14,564 nucleotides of DNA from DASXMX01 sp036794395 (GCA_036794395.1 DAIRGS010000178.1:1-14564); one strand, 5' to 3'; shown: positions 6,549-14,122, counted from the stretch's first letter. Notes: generated from the letters alone by a model not told the origin. A program made the numbers and translations.

Positions 6549-6588
6549 ACTCACCGCTGGCCCTCTCCCGGAGGGAGAGGGAGAAGGC
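6549..6588. repeat. REP-like palindrome, copy 2 (opposite orientation)
   Basis: CCCTCTCCC (6561-6569), GGA loop, GGGAGAGGG (6573-6581): a perfect 9-bp stem, preceded by ACTCACCGCTGG and followed by AGAAGG. With copy 1 it forms an inverted pair enclosing about 130 nt, the arrangement seen in REPIN-type doublets. Confidence 0.6.
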
Positions 6589-6665
6589 GCGCGGCGTGGA
6601 AGAGTTGACGAAGCGCATTCACACTTTACGCGGCTGTATCTACAGGTGCATTGAGCGCATTATGG

Positions 6666-7920
6666 TTAGGGCTGGCTTCCAGCGGCCAGCAACGCACAGA
6701 CCATTTCCTTATCGTTGCGCACGTAGATGTTCCGGTTCGCGAAGGCGGGCTGCGACCAGACGACAATCCGGCCGGGGTCGATGTTGGTCGGCTCGAGCAG
6801 ATGCGCCCGGCTGACTTCTTCGTAACCTGCGGGGCTGAGTTTGGCGATGATCAGATCGCCCCGCTCGTTGAACAGAAAATAGCGGTCGCCCTGCGGAACG
6901 ATGAACGCATTGGCCCAGCGTGTCGGTTCCTGATCGGCGGTGGTGGCGGCAAGGGTCTCCCACACGCGCTGGCCGGTTTGGGCCTGGAGGCCGCGGAGCT
7001 GGCCGTAGCTGCATACGCCGTAGATGAAACTGTCGGCGATCCACGGATTGCACATGACCGCGTGCAGCGCCTGGGTGTTCTTCTCGTTCTTGCCACCAAT
7101 CTTCCAAAGCTGTTTGGCGGCGGGTTTTTCTCCATCCAGCTTCATCATCATCGCGCCGTTGTAGAACGACGTCACCAGCAGCAGGTCGCCGCTACGGCGC
7201 GGGGTGGCGATGCTCATTCCGGATTGGCTGGCGACAGGCTCATGCCAGTACAGGTTACCGGTCGCGGGATCGAGAGAGTTGAGGGACTCGGGATTCCAGA
7301 CGATCAGCTGCCGCTTGCCACCAGCTTCAATAACGATCGGCGACGAATACCCGGGCTCTTTCGCGGGGATGGCTTTCCAGAGCGCCTTGCCATCCCGCTT
7401 ATCGAAGGCCATGACAGTGCCATCTGGATCGGCGCCGATGGCAATAAGCGAATCACCCTCAATCAATGGGCTGGCGGCAAAGCCCCACATGGGAGTGTGC
7501 TCGCCGCCAAGGCGTTTTTCCCAAACGAGCGATCCATCGTTGGTATCGCGACATTGAAGATTGCCCTCGGCTCCAAACGTGTAAACGCGATTGCCTTCAA
7601 CCAGCGGCGCGGCCCGCGGCCCGGCGTTGTAGCTCATGGTGTAATCGGCGGGATAGTCCTTTGACCAAAGGGTTTTGCCGGTAGCCTCATCGAGGCAAAG
7701 GACGCGCTCGACGCCCGGAATGCTCATGCGCGAAAATGGATTGGCGGGCTTGGGCGCGCCGTCTTTCACCTGGCGATCGATCAGAAATACCTTTCCAGCC
7801 GCGACACTCGGGCTGGAGTACCCCGCGCCGACCGGCACGCGCCATCGGATGGGCGGGCCACCGGCGGGGAATTTGTCGACGATGCCCGTTTCGCGCGCCC
7901 ATGCGTTCTGGCTCGTCGAA
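6666..7920 (-). CDS. PQQ-type beta-propeller repeat protein, main body (5' end lost at assembly gap)
   Basis: About 417 codons read from the gap to the TAA stop. The sequence contains a series of PQQ/WD-like blade motifs of the form A-x-D-x-x-T-G-x-x-x-W: VLCLDEATGKTLWSKDY, CRDTNDGSLVWEK, VMAFDKRDGKALWKA, SLDPATGNLYW and GLQAQTGQRVWET. Such proteins are usually exported and serve as scaffolds or dehydrogenase-like propellers; binding of PQQ itself is not implied. The opening RETGIVDKFPAGGPPIRWRVPVG then GYSSPSVAAGKVFL is the usual N-terminal part of planctomycete 'DWPQW' secreted propellers. The signal peptide is not on this side of the gap, but a homologous N-terminus lies immediately beyond it in another frame. 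Nothing nearby indicates a specific pathway. Confidence 0.8.
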
Positions 7921-7930
7921 NNNNNNNNNN
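7921..7930. other. assembly gap (10 N)
   Basis: Ten N bases break the beta-propeller gene. The 65 nt at 7832-7896 and the 65 nt at 7969-8033 agree at roughly 55 positions, so the two sides are homologous. The true distance between them is unknown. Confidence 0.98.
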
Positions 7931-8152
7931 CGCGGTGCTGAGCGTGCCGCCGAACCTGCTGTTGCCCACCGGCACGCGCCAGCGGATGTGGAGACCGCCC
8001 TCGGGAAATTTGTCGACGATGCCGGTTTCGCGCCACACGCCATCGCGCTGTGGGCCGAGCCATTGGGGCCAGTCATCGGCGCGGGATGTTGCCGAGAGGG
8101 AGAAGAGGATCGCAAGACCGGCAATGATTAGAGCGGCGGGGTGTCGAGACAT
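7931..8152 (-). CDS. N-terminal fragment of a secreted PQQ-type beta-propeller protein (3' end lost at gap)
   Basis: 74 codons from the ATG at 8152 into the gap. Residues 1-25 form a signal peptide (basic MSRH, hydrophobic AALIIAGLAILFSL, then SATSRA with a likely cleavage before DDW). The mature N-terminus DDWPQWLGPQRDGVWRETG is the hallmark of planctomycete secreted propeller proteins. RETGIVDKFPEGGLHIRWRVPVG is then nearly the same as the first residues on the far side of the gap, but the following NSRFGGTLSTA does not match the expected GYSSPSV. It is either the true start of the gene at 6666-7920 with a redundant join, or the start of a separate tandem paralogue. The gene diverges from the AbrB-like gene at 8246. 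Confidence 0.75.
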
Positions 8153-8221
8153 GGTCGGATCCTTCTGAAAATGGCGGCAATCATTGTAAGCCCGGAGGAT
8201 CGCAACGCGAAGATTCTATAT

Positions 8222-8240
8222 CCTGCTTGATGAGCAGGTG
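8222..8240 (+). promoter_or_regulatory. hairpin overlapping the ribosome binding site of the AbrB-like gene
   Basis: CCTGCT (8222-8227) and AGCAGG (8233-8238) form a perfect 6-bp stem with a TGATG loop. The last bases of the second arm are the AGG of the Shine-Dalgarno AGGTG (8236-8240), five bases before the ATG at 8246. Folding would hide the ribosome binding site; the palindrome could equally be an autoregulatory operator. Confidence 0.4.
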
Positions 8241-8245
8241 ATACA

Positions 8246-8512
8246 ATGTATCTCCGACGTGTAACCATCAGACCTGAACCCTCTATGATTAAGAACCTCG
8301 TCAAACACGGAAACTCAACGGCCTTGATTCTCGATCGAGCAATTCTGGACTTGATCAATATCGATCCAACTCAGCCCGTTGAGATATCGACCGATGGGAA
8401 ACGGCTGATTATTTCTCCAGTGACCGATCCCGAGCGCCGTCGGAAATTCCGCGCGGCCATCGAGTCAGTGAACAGGAAGCACGCGCGCACCTTCAAGCGG
8501 CTCGCGGAGTAA
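8246..8512 (+). CDS. AbrB/MazE-like DNA-binding protein without a partner toxin
   Basis: 88 residues. From Met14 the sequence reads MIKNLVKHGNSTALILDRAILDLINID, followed by PVEISTDGKRLIISPV, the swapped-hairpin AbrB/MazE domain ('K-x-G-N-S-x-A-L-x-I/L' then 'dgkrLiIsP'). The C-terminal 30 residues are charged (DPERRRKFRAAIESVNRKHARTFKRLAE), the place where antitoxins bind their toxin. No MazF, PIN or other toxin gene follows; guaA starts 38 nt later. The start at 8246 has a good AGGTG five bases upstream; Met14 (8285) is where the conserved domain begins but has no clear ribosome binding site. It may be a solitary transcription regulator or an orphaned antitoxin. Confidence 0.8.
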   Translation: MYLRRVTIRPEPSMIKNLVKHGNSTALILDRAILDLINIDPTQPVEISTDGKRLIISPVTDPERRRKFRAAIESVNRKHARTFKRLAE

Positions 8513-8549
8513 TTTTGCATTCTCCCCCCGCATCCGTTAGGAAAGCACG

Positions 8550-10094
8550 ATGCAGCACGACGAAGTTATTCCGATCCTGGATTTCGGGGCGCAGTATGCC
8601 CAGCTCATCGCCCGCCGGGTGCGCGAGCAAGGCGTCTACAGTGAGCTGGTTCGCCCGGACATCTCCATTGAAGAACTCAAAAAGCTGAATCCCAAGGGCC
8701 TGATCCTCAGCGGCGGGCCATCCAGCGTGTATGAGCCGGGCGCGCCTAAGAGCGATCCGCGGATTTTCGATCTGGGTGTACCGATTCTCGGCATCTGTTA
8801 CGGCATGCAGCTTGGCGCGATGCTTCTGGGCGGCCAGGTGAAGCCCGCCAAGGCCCGCGAATTTGGCCGGGCGAAGATGTCGGTAACCACCGACGATGCC
8901 CTGGTCCGCGGCCTGCCCACCGAGACCACCGTCTGGATGAGCCACGGCGATCAGGTTCACGATCTGCCCGCCGATTTTATTCCACTGGCCACCACGCCCA
9001 CCTGCCCCTTTGCCGCGGCGCGCCATCGCACACGGCCGTTCTATGGTGTGCAGTTTCACCCCGAAGTCACACACACCCCTCGCGGCGAGCAGATCTTCCA
9101 CAACTTTGTCTACGATATCTGCCACTGCAATGGCAATTGGACGATGGGCAACTTTGTCGAAATCTCCACCAGTCTGGTTCGCCAGCAAGTCGGTAAGGGC
9201 AAAGTCATCTGCGGCCTTTCGGGTGGAGTCGATTCATCCGTTGTCGCGGCCCTTCTCCATAAAGCCATCGGCGATCAACTCGTCTGCATCTTTGTGGACA
9301 ATGGCCTGCTCCGGAAAAACGAGCGCGAGCTGGTCGAATCCACCTTCCGCGATCATTTCAAAATCAACCTCCGCACCAGTGACGCCGGCGAGCATTTCCT
9401 GCGCGAGCTCAAAGGTGTAACCGATCCGCAGCAAAAGCGGAAAATCATCGGCAAGGAATTCATCGAAGCCTTCAAGCGCGAAGCCAAGACCATTGAGGGC
9501 GCCGCATATCTCGCCCAGGGCACGCTCTATCCCGACGTGATCGAGTCCGGCCACGGTTACGCCGGCGCCTCGGCCAATATCAAGCTCCATCACAACGTCG
9601 GTGGCCTTCCCGCCGAGCTGGGTTTTGAGCTCGTCGAGCCGCTCCGCGAATTGTTCAAAGATGAAGTCCGCCATGTGGGCGAAGTGCTCGGCTTGCCCGA
9701 ACACATCGTCTGGCGCCACCCGTTCCCCGGTCCGGGCCTGGCGGTGCGCGTTTTAGGCGATATTACACCGGAGCGCCTCCGCGTCCTGCGCGATGCCGAC
9801 GAAATCGTGCTGGAGGAATTGATCGCCGCCAACCTGTATCGCAAGACGGCCCAGGTGTTCGCCGTCCTGTTGCCGATCGGTACGGTCGGCGTCATGGGCG
9901 ATGCCCGCAGCTACGACTCGGTTATCGCGATCCGAGCCGTCGAATCACAGGATTTCATGACCGCCGACTGGGCCCGGATCCCGTTCGATGTCCTGGCGAC
10001 GATGAGTAACCGGATCATCAATGAGGTGCGCGGCGTGAATCGGGTGGTGTACGATATCAGTTCGAAGCCGCCGGCGACGATTGAGTGGGAATAA
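8550..10094 (+). CDS. guaA: GMP synthase (glutamine-hydrolysing)
   Basis: Converts XMP to GMP using glutamine and ATP, the last step of guanine nucleotide synthesis. 514 residues, the normal two-part length. The N-terminal class I glutamine amidotransferase domain has ILDFGAQYAQLIARRVRE (9-26), LILSGGPSSVY (51-61), GICYGMQLG with nucleophile C83, MSHGDQV (130-136), and FHPEV with H170 and E172. The ATP-pyrophosphatase domain has the PP-loop LSGGVDSS (223-230) and VDNGLLRKNE. The C-terminal dimerisation domain has HPFPGPGLAVRVLG, PIGTVGVMGDARSY, and ends DISSKPPATIEWE, the canonical GuaA terminus. AGGAAAG lies five bases before the ATG. It could be read from the same transcript as the AbrB-like gene (38 nt apart). 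Confidence 0.98.
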   Translation: MQHDEVIPILDFGAQYAQLIARRVREQGVYSELVRPDISIEELKKLNPKGLILSGGPSSVYEPGAPKSDPRIFDLGVPILGICYGMQLGAMLLGGQVKPAKAREFGRAKMSVTTDDALVRGLPTETTVWMSHGDQVHDLPADFIPLATTPTCPFAAARHRTRPFYGVQFHPEVTHTPRGEQIFHNFVYDICHCNGNWTMGNFVEISTSLVRQQVGKGKVICGLSGGVDSSVVAALLHKAIGDQLVCIFVDNGLLRKNERELVESTFRDHFKINLRTSDAGEHFLRELKGVTDPQQKRKIIGKEFIEAFKREAKTIEGAAYLAQGTLYPDVIESGHGYAGASANIKLHHNVGGLPAELGFELVEPLRELFKDEVRHVGEVLGLPEHIVWRHPFPGPGLAVRVLGDITPERLRVLRDADEIVLEELIAANLYRKTAQVFAVLLPIGTVGVMGDARSYDSVIAIRAVESQDFMTADWARIPFDVLATMSNRIINEVRGVNRVVYDISSKPPATIEWE

Positions 10095-10146
10095 GTCTCC
10101 AAATGTATTTCCTCGACGCGCCGTGAGAATTGACTATTGTGACGAC

Positions 10147-11481
10147 ATGGAGGGTGGTGAAGTCACGATCTTGATTTGCACCGAGCCAACAGGGGACGAC
10201 CTCGTTTCCAACTTACCCTCCGCTTCAACCAACATCTTCCAAAGAATCATTCGGAACCCTCGTCCTGAGTCGGCCAATGCACGCGAACGGGAATGCACCG
10301 AAATGCTGGCCTCCGTGCTGATGAACGCCCCCACGCTACGCCGGTGCATCTTCCGCTGGATGGCCGACATGAGCGATCTTGACGCTGAGGTGATCAAGCA
10401 GATCGACGACTTGGACTTCGACTACATCACCGAGGGGTTCATCGGGCGAAAGCGGGATGACCTCCGAATCGAGGGTCGCAGGGTAGATGATGCGGATGAG
10501 AATCCCTTCCTCCTTTGGACAGTCGAGGTGAAGGTCGGCTCTGCGTTTCATCGAAGTGCCGCCCAGACGCTGGATGATGACTGTGAGCCGATAGACTACG
10601 TAGAGGATGATGGTATTGACGAGAAACTGGTCAACCAACTGAAGCACTATGACGACTGGCTCGACGTACGGCATGCTCAGCATTGCGGCGGATTCGTGTT
10701 GGCCCTGAATGACCTGGGCCACCTGCTTCCGGCGCTGGGGCTGAAGCGAACGTGGACCTGCGTTAGCTGGACGAGGTTGGGCCTTGAGATTAGGTCGGCC
10801 ATCAAGGGCCAGAATCTGCCGCCCCAAGAAACCCTTCTGGCAAAACACCTGTTCGGTTTCATAAGCAAGAATCTTTGGAGGCTTGACGAAATGCCCGCCA
10901 CTGAACTTCGGCTCGATTTCAACGACATCGCCCTCATCCGTGCCTTCTCGAAGATCGGCAGGGACTGCGAGCGAAAGGTGAACGAACTCGTGGCCGCTGC
11001 CATACCGGTCATTACGGAGGCAGGGGTCGGGATCGGGGAAGTGACGGCATCCCAGCGACTGTTCAAAGGTTCATCCTCGTCATATGTCGAACGATTTCTC
11101 GTTCCCGGCCAAACGAAAGGTTCAGACCCATGTCTTCATGTCGGCATAGGCTCCGAGGGGTCGTACGAAGAGTATCTCGGAGTCTGGGTGCTGATGTCCC
11201 CGAACCACTCGAAAGCGAAGGCGGTACTGAAATCGGTTGAGCCATTTCTCAAGAAACTTCATGAGCGACAACTCAAATGGGAAATGGGCACCGGTGTGGA
11301 AGACGATTACGCTGTTCTTGGATTAACGGTTCCGCTCACGGACCTTCTCGCCGCCGAAAACCAGCAAGCAAAGCTGAAAGAATTCGTGAAGGCAGCCCTC
11401 ACCGATCTCAAGATAACCGGTGCGGTGGACGCCATCGTAAGCTCAGTTGGTGGGTCACGACGCAAGGTTTCAAAGGGGTAA
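10147..11481 (+). CDS. PD-(D/E)XK nuclease-like protein, uncharacterised
   Basis: 444 residues from the ATG at 10147; the frame is open to an ATG at 10081 inside guaA, which I consider less likely, though no strong ribosome binding site marks either. The N-terminal half has the PD-(D/E)XK order: a helix with an acidic residue (RERECTEMLASVL, Glu49), DDLRIEG (D104/D105), a strand with VEVKV (E127, K129), then QLKHYDDWL (Q164, Y168), a typical Q-x-x-x-Y helix. The opening NIFQRIIRNPRPESANARERE resembles the start of PDDEXK_4-type proteins (inference). The C-terminal half, about residues 250-444, has no domain I recognise. Apparent GC content is a little lower than in guaA, which may indicate acquisition. 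No methylase or other partner lies on the same strand. A role in defence is possible but not shown. Confidence 0.65.
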   Translation: MEGGEVTILICTEPTGDDLVSNLPSASTNIFQRIIRNPRPESANARERECTEMLASVLMNAPTLRRCIFRWMADMSDLDAEVIKQIDDLDFDYITEGFIGRKRDDLRIEGRRVDDADENPFLLWTVEVKVGSAFHRSAAQTLDDDCEPIDYVEDDGIDEKLVNQLKHYDDWLDVRHAQHCGGFVLALNDLGHLLPALGLKRTWTCVSWTRLGLEIRSAIKGQNLPPQETLLAKHLFGFISKNLWRLDEMPATELRLDFNDIALIRAFSKIGRDCERKVNELVAAAIPVITEAGVGIGEVTASQRLFKGSSSSYVERFLVPGQTKGSDPCLHVGIGSEGSYEEYLGVWVLMSPNHSKAKAVLKSVEPFLKKLHERQLKWEMGTGVEDDYAVLGLTVPLTDLLAAENQQAKLKEFVKAALTDLKITGAVDAIVSSVGGSRRKVSKG

Positions 11482-11543
11482 GCCTGACGAACCCGAAGAC
11501 GGGCGCGAAGGCGCCGACCATGATCAAGTGAGAGCAGCGAACG

Positions 11544-11876
11544 TCACTTCTTTCGACGTCTGCCCTTTTTTGCTTGTGGCTTGCTCTTTCGTTTCGGCCG
11601 CGGATGCGTAATGCGGCCCGACTGGCTCACGTTCAAGTGACCCCCGCCCTCGGCCTTGGTGAGCTGCACGTCCCATTCAAAGGCCTCGCCGGGCGTGATG
11701 GACCGGCCTTTTTCCCATAGCCTACCTCTGCGATCGGAATAGGCCCCTCCGAGAGTGGGCAGCGGCTGCGTCGGGTGCCACGTCTTCGAGGGCTCAAACG
11801 GGAATTCCCCCGTCGTTGGCAACTGATGAAGTTGGAGCACCTGCTCCTTCGTAAGCTTCGGTTCTTCCTCACCCAC
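11544..11876 (-). CDS. polymorphic-toxin-like C-terminal domain (type-17-like), possibly continuing the upstream ORF
   Basis: 110 residues from a GTG at 11876, which has GGAG five bases upstream and overlaps the stop of the preceding ORF (GTGGGTGA). The frame itself is open farther upstream to 12083, but that part is out-of-frame Imm-like coding. The core GGAYSDRRGRLWEKG (43-57), ITPGEAFEWDVQL (60-72), GGGHLNVSQSGRITHP (77-92) resembles the 'FEWDVQ...HxNVsxdGxItH' pattern I associate with bacterial polymorphic toxin type 17 domains, thought to act as nucleases; the stretch between WDVQL and HLNV seems short. The tail is strongly basic (RPKRKSKPQAKKGRRRKK). Alternatively this is the second half of a single gene broken by one extra base near 11957. 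Family assignment is from memory and uncertain. Confidence 0.5.
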   Translation of the reverse strand: MGEEEPKLTKEQVLQLHQLPTTGEFPFEPSKTWHPTQPLPTLGGAYSDRRGRLWEKGRSITPGEAFEWDVQLTKAEGGGHLNVSQSGRITHPRPKRKSKPQAKKGRRRKK

Positions 11877-12306
11877 GCGCACTCCGGCGTGCACTGGAGG
11901 GAATCTTTCTGCCCGTGGCCCCAGCTGCGCGGCGCCGACGAGTGCCGTAGATTTCGCCCCGCTTCGCGACCTCGCCGCCGAATTCCAGTGCCGAGGATGG
12001 AAGAAAGAACGCCTCTCGAAGCGTCTCGACCAGGACGTTATACATCCATTCCCCTCCCTCCGGCTTTGCGGATCCGACCACAACGCCCTTCTGTCCTATC
12101 GCCTCGGGAGCTTCGGGACTGGCTCGAATCACCACCCTTGCAAAGTCAGGAAGCTGTTTAGATGAGGCCGAAGCGATCCGGCTTAGCGTCTGTTCGAGGT
12201 GAACGAGGGTGACTCTAATCTTGCCGAGGACAACCGTTACGTCTTCGGAAGCCGAAGCGTTGGATGCAGCATCAGCCATAGGAGGTTTGGTAATCGTGGG
12301 CGACAT
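11869..12306 (-). CDS. Imm31-like immunity domain protein, C-terminus probably frameshifted
   Basis: 145 residues from the ATG at 12306, which has GAGGA upstream. Residues 20-54 look helical (VTVVLGKIRVTLVHLEQTLSRIA). From about 55 the pattern FARVVIRASPEAPEAIGQKGVVVG, then GGEWMYNVLVETLREAFFLPSSALEFGGEVAKRGEIYG (85-121), fits immunity protein 31: 'G-x-x-G-V-V-x-G', a 'W-x-Y-x-V' strand, a 'L-x-x-x-x-L-E-x-x-G-E' strand and a final R-x-x-[FI]-Y-G. After residue 121 the frame becomes Arg/Ala-rich (TRRRRAAGATGRK) and unlike protein, while another frame becomes protein-like, so translation or sequence probably shifts around 11945-11960, where CCCC (GGGG on the coding strand) occurs. Either an intact immunity gene with a junk tail overlapping the next gene, or a broken fusion. 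Confidence 0.5.
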   Translation of the reverse strand: MSPTITKPPMADAASNASASEDVTVVLGKIRVTLVHLEQTLSRIASASSKQLPDFARVVIRASPEAPEAIGQKGVVVGSAKPEGGEWMYNVLVETLREAFFLPSSALEFGGEVAKRGEIYGTRRRRAAGATGRKIPSSARRSARG

Positions 12307-12499
12307 TGATTCCTCATCGACGGAAACGAACCACAACGACCATTTTAATGCCGATCCAGGACGTTAATCCAGTCTAAGAGGCATGTGCATTGGACTTTCA
12401 GAACCCTCGGGCGGGTTACAATGGCATCAACGGCCTCCCCGTGCCGCGTCATCTGGATTGGTAATCGGCGGAGTACGAAACAAAGAGAGTAACGCTTCC

Positions 12500-12718
12500 A
12501 TGCATGTTGACGACGAAGCCCAATTCGTTTCATTTCCGCCCCCGATGCAAAAGGTCTGCGCCGTCTGTGCCGCCACCTTCGCCTGCGGCGGCCCCGCGTG
12601 CTGGTGCGCCAGAATTCAACTCACGCCCGAATCCCTCCGCGCCCTCCGGGAGCAGTACAACGGCTGCCTCTGCCCCGAATGCCTGCAAAAGCAGGCCAGA
12701 TCGTCATCTCCGCACTGA
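12500..12718 (+). CDS. Cys_rich_CWC family mini-protein
   Basis: 72 residues. Cysteines at 20, 23, 29, 34, 36, 56, 58 and 61 follow the spacing of the Cys_rich_CWC family: C-x2-C, a FACGG segment, P-x-CWC (34-36), then L-R-x-Q-Y-x-G-C-L-C-x2-C. The arrangement suggests a small metal-binding (probably zinc) protein; no function is established that I know of. The ATG at 12500 is the first Met before the conserved core; an alternative is 12545 (MQKVC). The frame extends upstream to 12383 but that part does not look like protein. Only a weak purine run (AGAGAG) precedes the ATG. It converges on the MFS gene with 21 nt between stops and no visible terminator. Confidence 0.8.
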   Translation: MHVDDEAQFVSFPPPMQKVCAVCAATFACGGPACWCARIQLTPESLRALREQYNGCLCPECLQKQARSSSPH

Positions 12719-12739
12719 CGACTTTCGAACGCTGACCGG

Positions 12740-14047
12740 TCATCCGACATCGACCGCGACTTCCGCGCCCGCGTTCTCCTTCGCCGCGCTCCCCGCGCGT
12801 TTCCACAACGAAGAAGTCCAGAACCCCATCGCCACCGCAATCACACCCGCCAGCAAGAACTGCCCTGTGTTCCTTAAGAATGGATACGCCAGCCCCGCTA
12901 CGACCGGCCCGGCCACGCGGGCAAGACTGGAGAGGCCGTGGTACAGCCCGAAAACGAGGCCCTGTTCGTCGCGATCCGAAAACTTCGAGAGCAGAGAAGA
13001 CAACGTAGGTTGTTGAAAACTCCTCCCGGTCGCGTTGGTTGCCCCGCCGATCATCAGGATGGCCAGCGCCAGCCCGAACCCCATCGACGGCAGCACATAC
13101 GCCACGGCCACCAGCCCCGCCATACCCGCCGCTACCATGAAAGGCCCGGCAATGCAGAGCGGCCAATCGCCAAATCTTTTAGTCAGGCGCCCGATCATCC
13201 CGCCCTGCACGGCAATAATAATCAATCCAGCAAACAGAAAATAAAACCCAACTCCCCGTTCGCCCCAACCGAAGGTTTTGTTGAGGAAGAGCGTAATCGT
13301 GCTTTCCATCATGACAAACGCCCCCATGACGCAGAACCCGATCGCCAGCAACTGCACCAGGACGGGCTTTCTCAGCACAGGCATAAAGCGACTGGGATGC
13401 AGCCAGTTCTCCGCGTCAACCGGCGCGTGACTTCGCGATTCGGGCAGGCGGGCGAAGGTGATGATCGCGGCGGTCAGCGACAGGGCGGCGGCAATCCAGC
13501 CGGGTGCGCTTAAACTCAGGTAGTGCGCTGAAAGCCCGCCCACCGCGGGCCCCATCGAGAAGCCGATGCCGAATGCCGCGCCGAGCACCCCCATTCCCTT
13601 GGCGCGATTTGCCGGCGTGGTGACATCGCTCACGTAGGCCTGCGCGGTGGAGATATTGCCGCCGGTGAAACCATCAATGATGCGGGATGCGTATACGAGA
13701 ATGAGCCGGGTCATCGGATCAGCCCAATTGAACGCGGCAATGGCCAGCAAGATGTACCCCAGGGTGCTACCCACTTGCGAAAGCGCAAGTACGGGTCTGC
13801 GTCCGAATCGGTCGCTGATCAAGCCGAGGATCGGCGCGCCGATAAACTGGCAGATGGAATAGACCGCAAAGAGGGCCGTCACCCGCATCGGGTGCCGTTC
13901 AAAGTCCGGCACATAAAACGGCAGCAAAGGGATGATGATCCCAAAGCCGAGCAGATCCATCAGCACAATGAAGAAAATGATCGCAAGCGCCCCCTTGGGC
14001 GGCTCAGCGAGGGGCGTTGTTTGATCGAGCGGTGCCGGTTCAGCCAT
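12740..14047 (-). CDS. MFS transporter, drug:H+ antiporter (TetA-like) family
   Basis: 435 residues with 12 predicted membrane helices in two halves separated by the loop PESRSHAPVDAENWLHPSRF. TM1 contains LMDLLGFGIIIPLLPFY, the start typical of TCR/Tet proteins. Motif A, GLISDRFGRRPVLALS, lies between TM2 and TM3. Motif C appears as GAAFGIGFSMGPAVGG in TM5, marking antiporters, and SQVGSTLGYILLAIA is like TetA TM3. The second half has the degenerate motif A GRLTKRFGDW. Substrate cannot be deduced; TetA-type sequence outside resistance islands often belongs to chromosomal exporters of unknown substrate. The ATG at 14047 was chosen; a GTG at 14074 is also in frame. There is no TetR-like regulator in the window. 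Confidence 0.88.
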   Translation of the reverse strand: MAEPAPLDQTTPLAEPPKGALAIIFFIVLMDLLGFGIIIPLLPFYVPDFERHPMRVTALFAVYSICQFIGAPILGLISDRFGRRPVLALSQVGSTLGYILLAIAAFNWADPMTRLILVYASRIIDGFTGGNISTAQAYVSDVTTPANRAKGMGVLGAAFGIGFSMGPAVGGLSAHYLSLSAPGWIAAALSLTAAIITFARLPESRSHAPVDAENWLHPSRFMPVLRKPVLVQLLAIGFCVMGAFVMMESTITLFLNKTFGWGERGVGFYFLFAGLIIIAVQGGMIGRLTKRFGDWPLCIAGPFMVAAGMAGLVAVAYVLPSMGFGLALAILMIGGATNATGRSFQQPTLSSLLSKFSDRDEQGLVFGLYHGLSSLARVAGPVVAGLAYPFLRNTGQFLLAGVIAVAMGFWTSSLWKRAGSAAKENAGAEVAVDVG

Positions 14048-14122
14048 AACCGGTGGGTTATAGCACCGCCTCACAGGAATGGCGATTTACCATGAGCCAC
14101 CAGAGCACGGACAAATACAAAA

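Larger units (their letters stand above)
6280..6665. other. 386-bp intergenic region upstream of the mur block
   Basis: No gene is supported. Reading from murG outward, it holds an 11-nt inverted repeat (6292-6342) and two CCCTCTCC/GGAGAGGG palindromes in opposite orientation (6390-6422 and 6549-6588), then about 80 nt up to the stop of the beta-propeller gene. Being the only long gap upstream of murG, it is the likely site of the mur promoter, but I could not pick a credible -35/-10 pair. Confidence 0.5.

Noticed and set aside
6651..7664. 337-codon open frame on the plus strand
   Set aside because: Antisense to the beta-propeller gene, whose repeated blade motifs are clear on the minus strand.
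11277..11531. Plus-strand frame ending NPKTGAKAPTMIK, past the nuclease stop
   Set aside because: Most of it overlaps the nuclease-like gene out of frame; only about 15 residues after 11481 look protein-like and no family fits.
12389..12420. TTGGAC ... TACAAT as a promoter for the CWC gene
   Set aside because: The two boxes are about 21 nt apart, too far for a standard promoter, and no better -35 lies at 17 nt.
12938..13513. 191-codon open frame on the plus strand
   Set aside because: Antisense to the MFS transporter; composition is Arg/Gln/His-rich as expected for a shadow frame.
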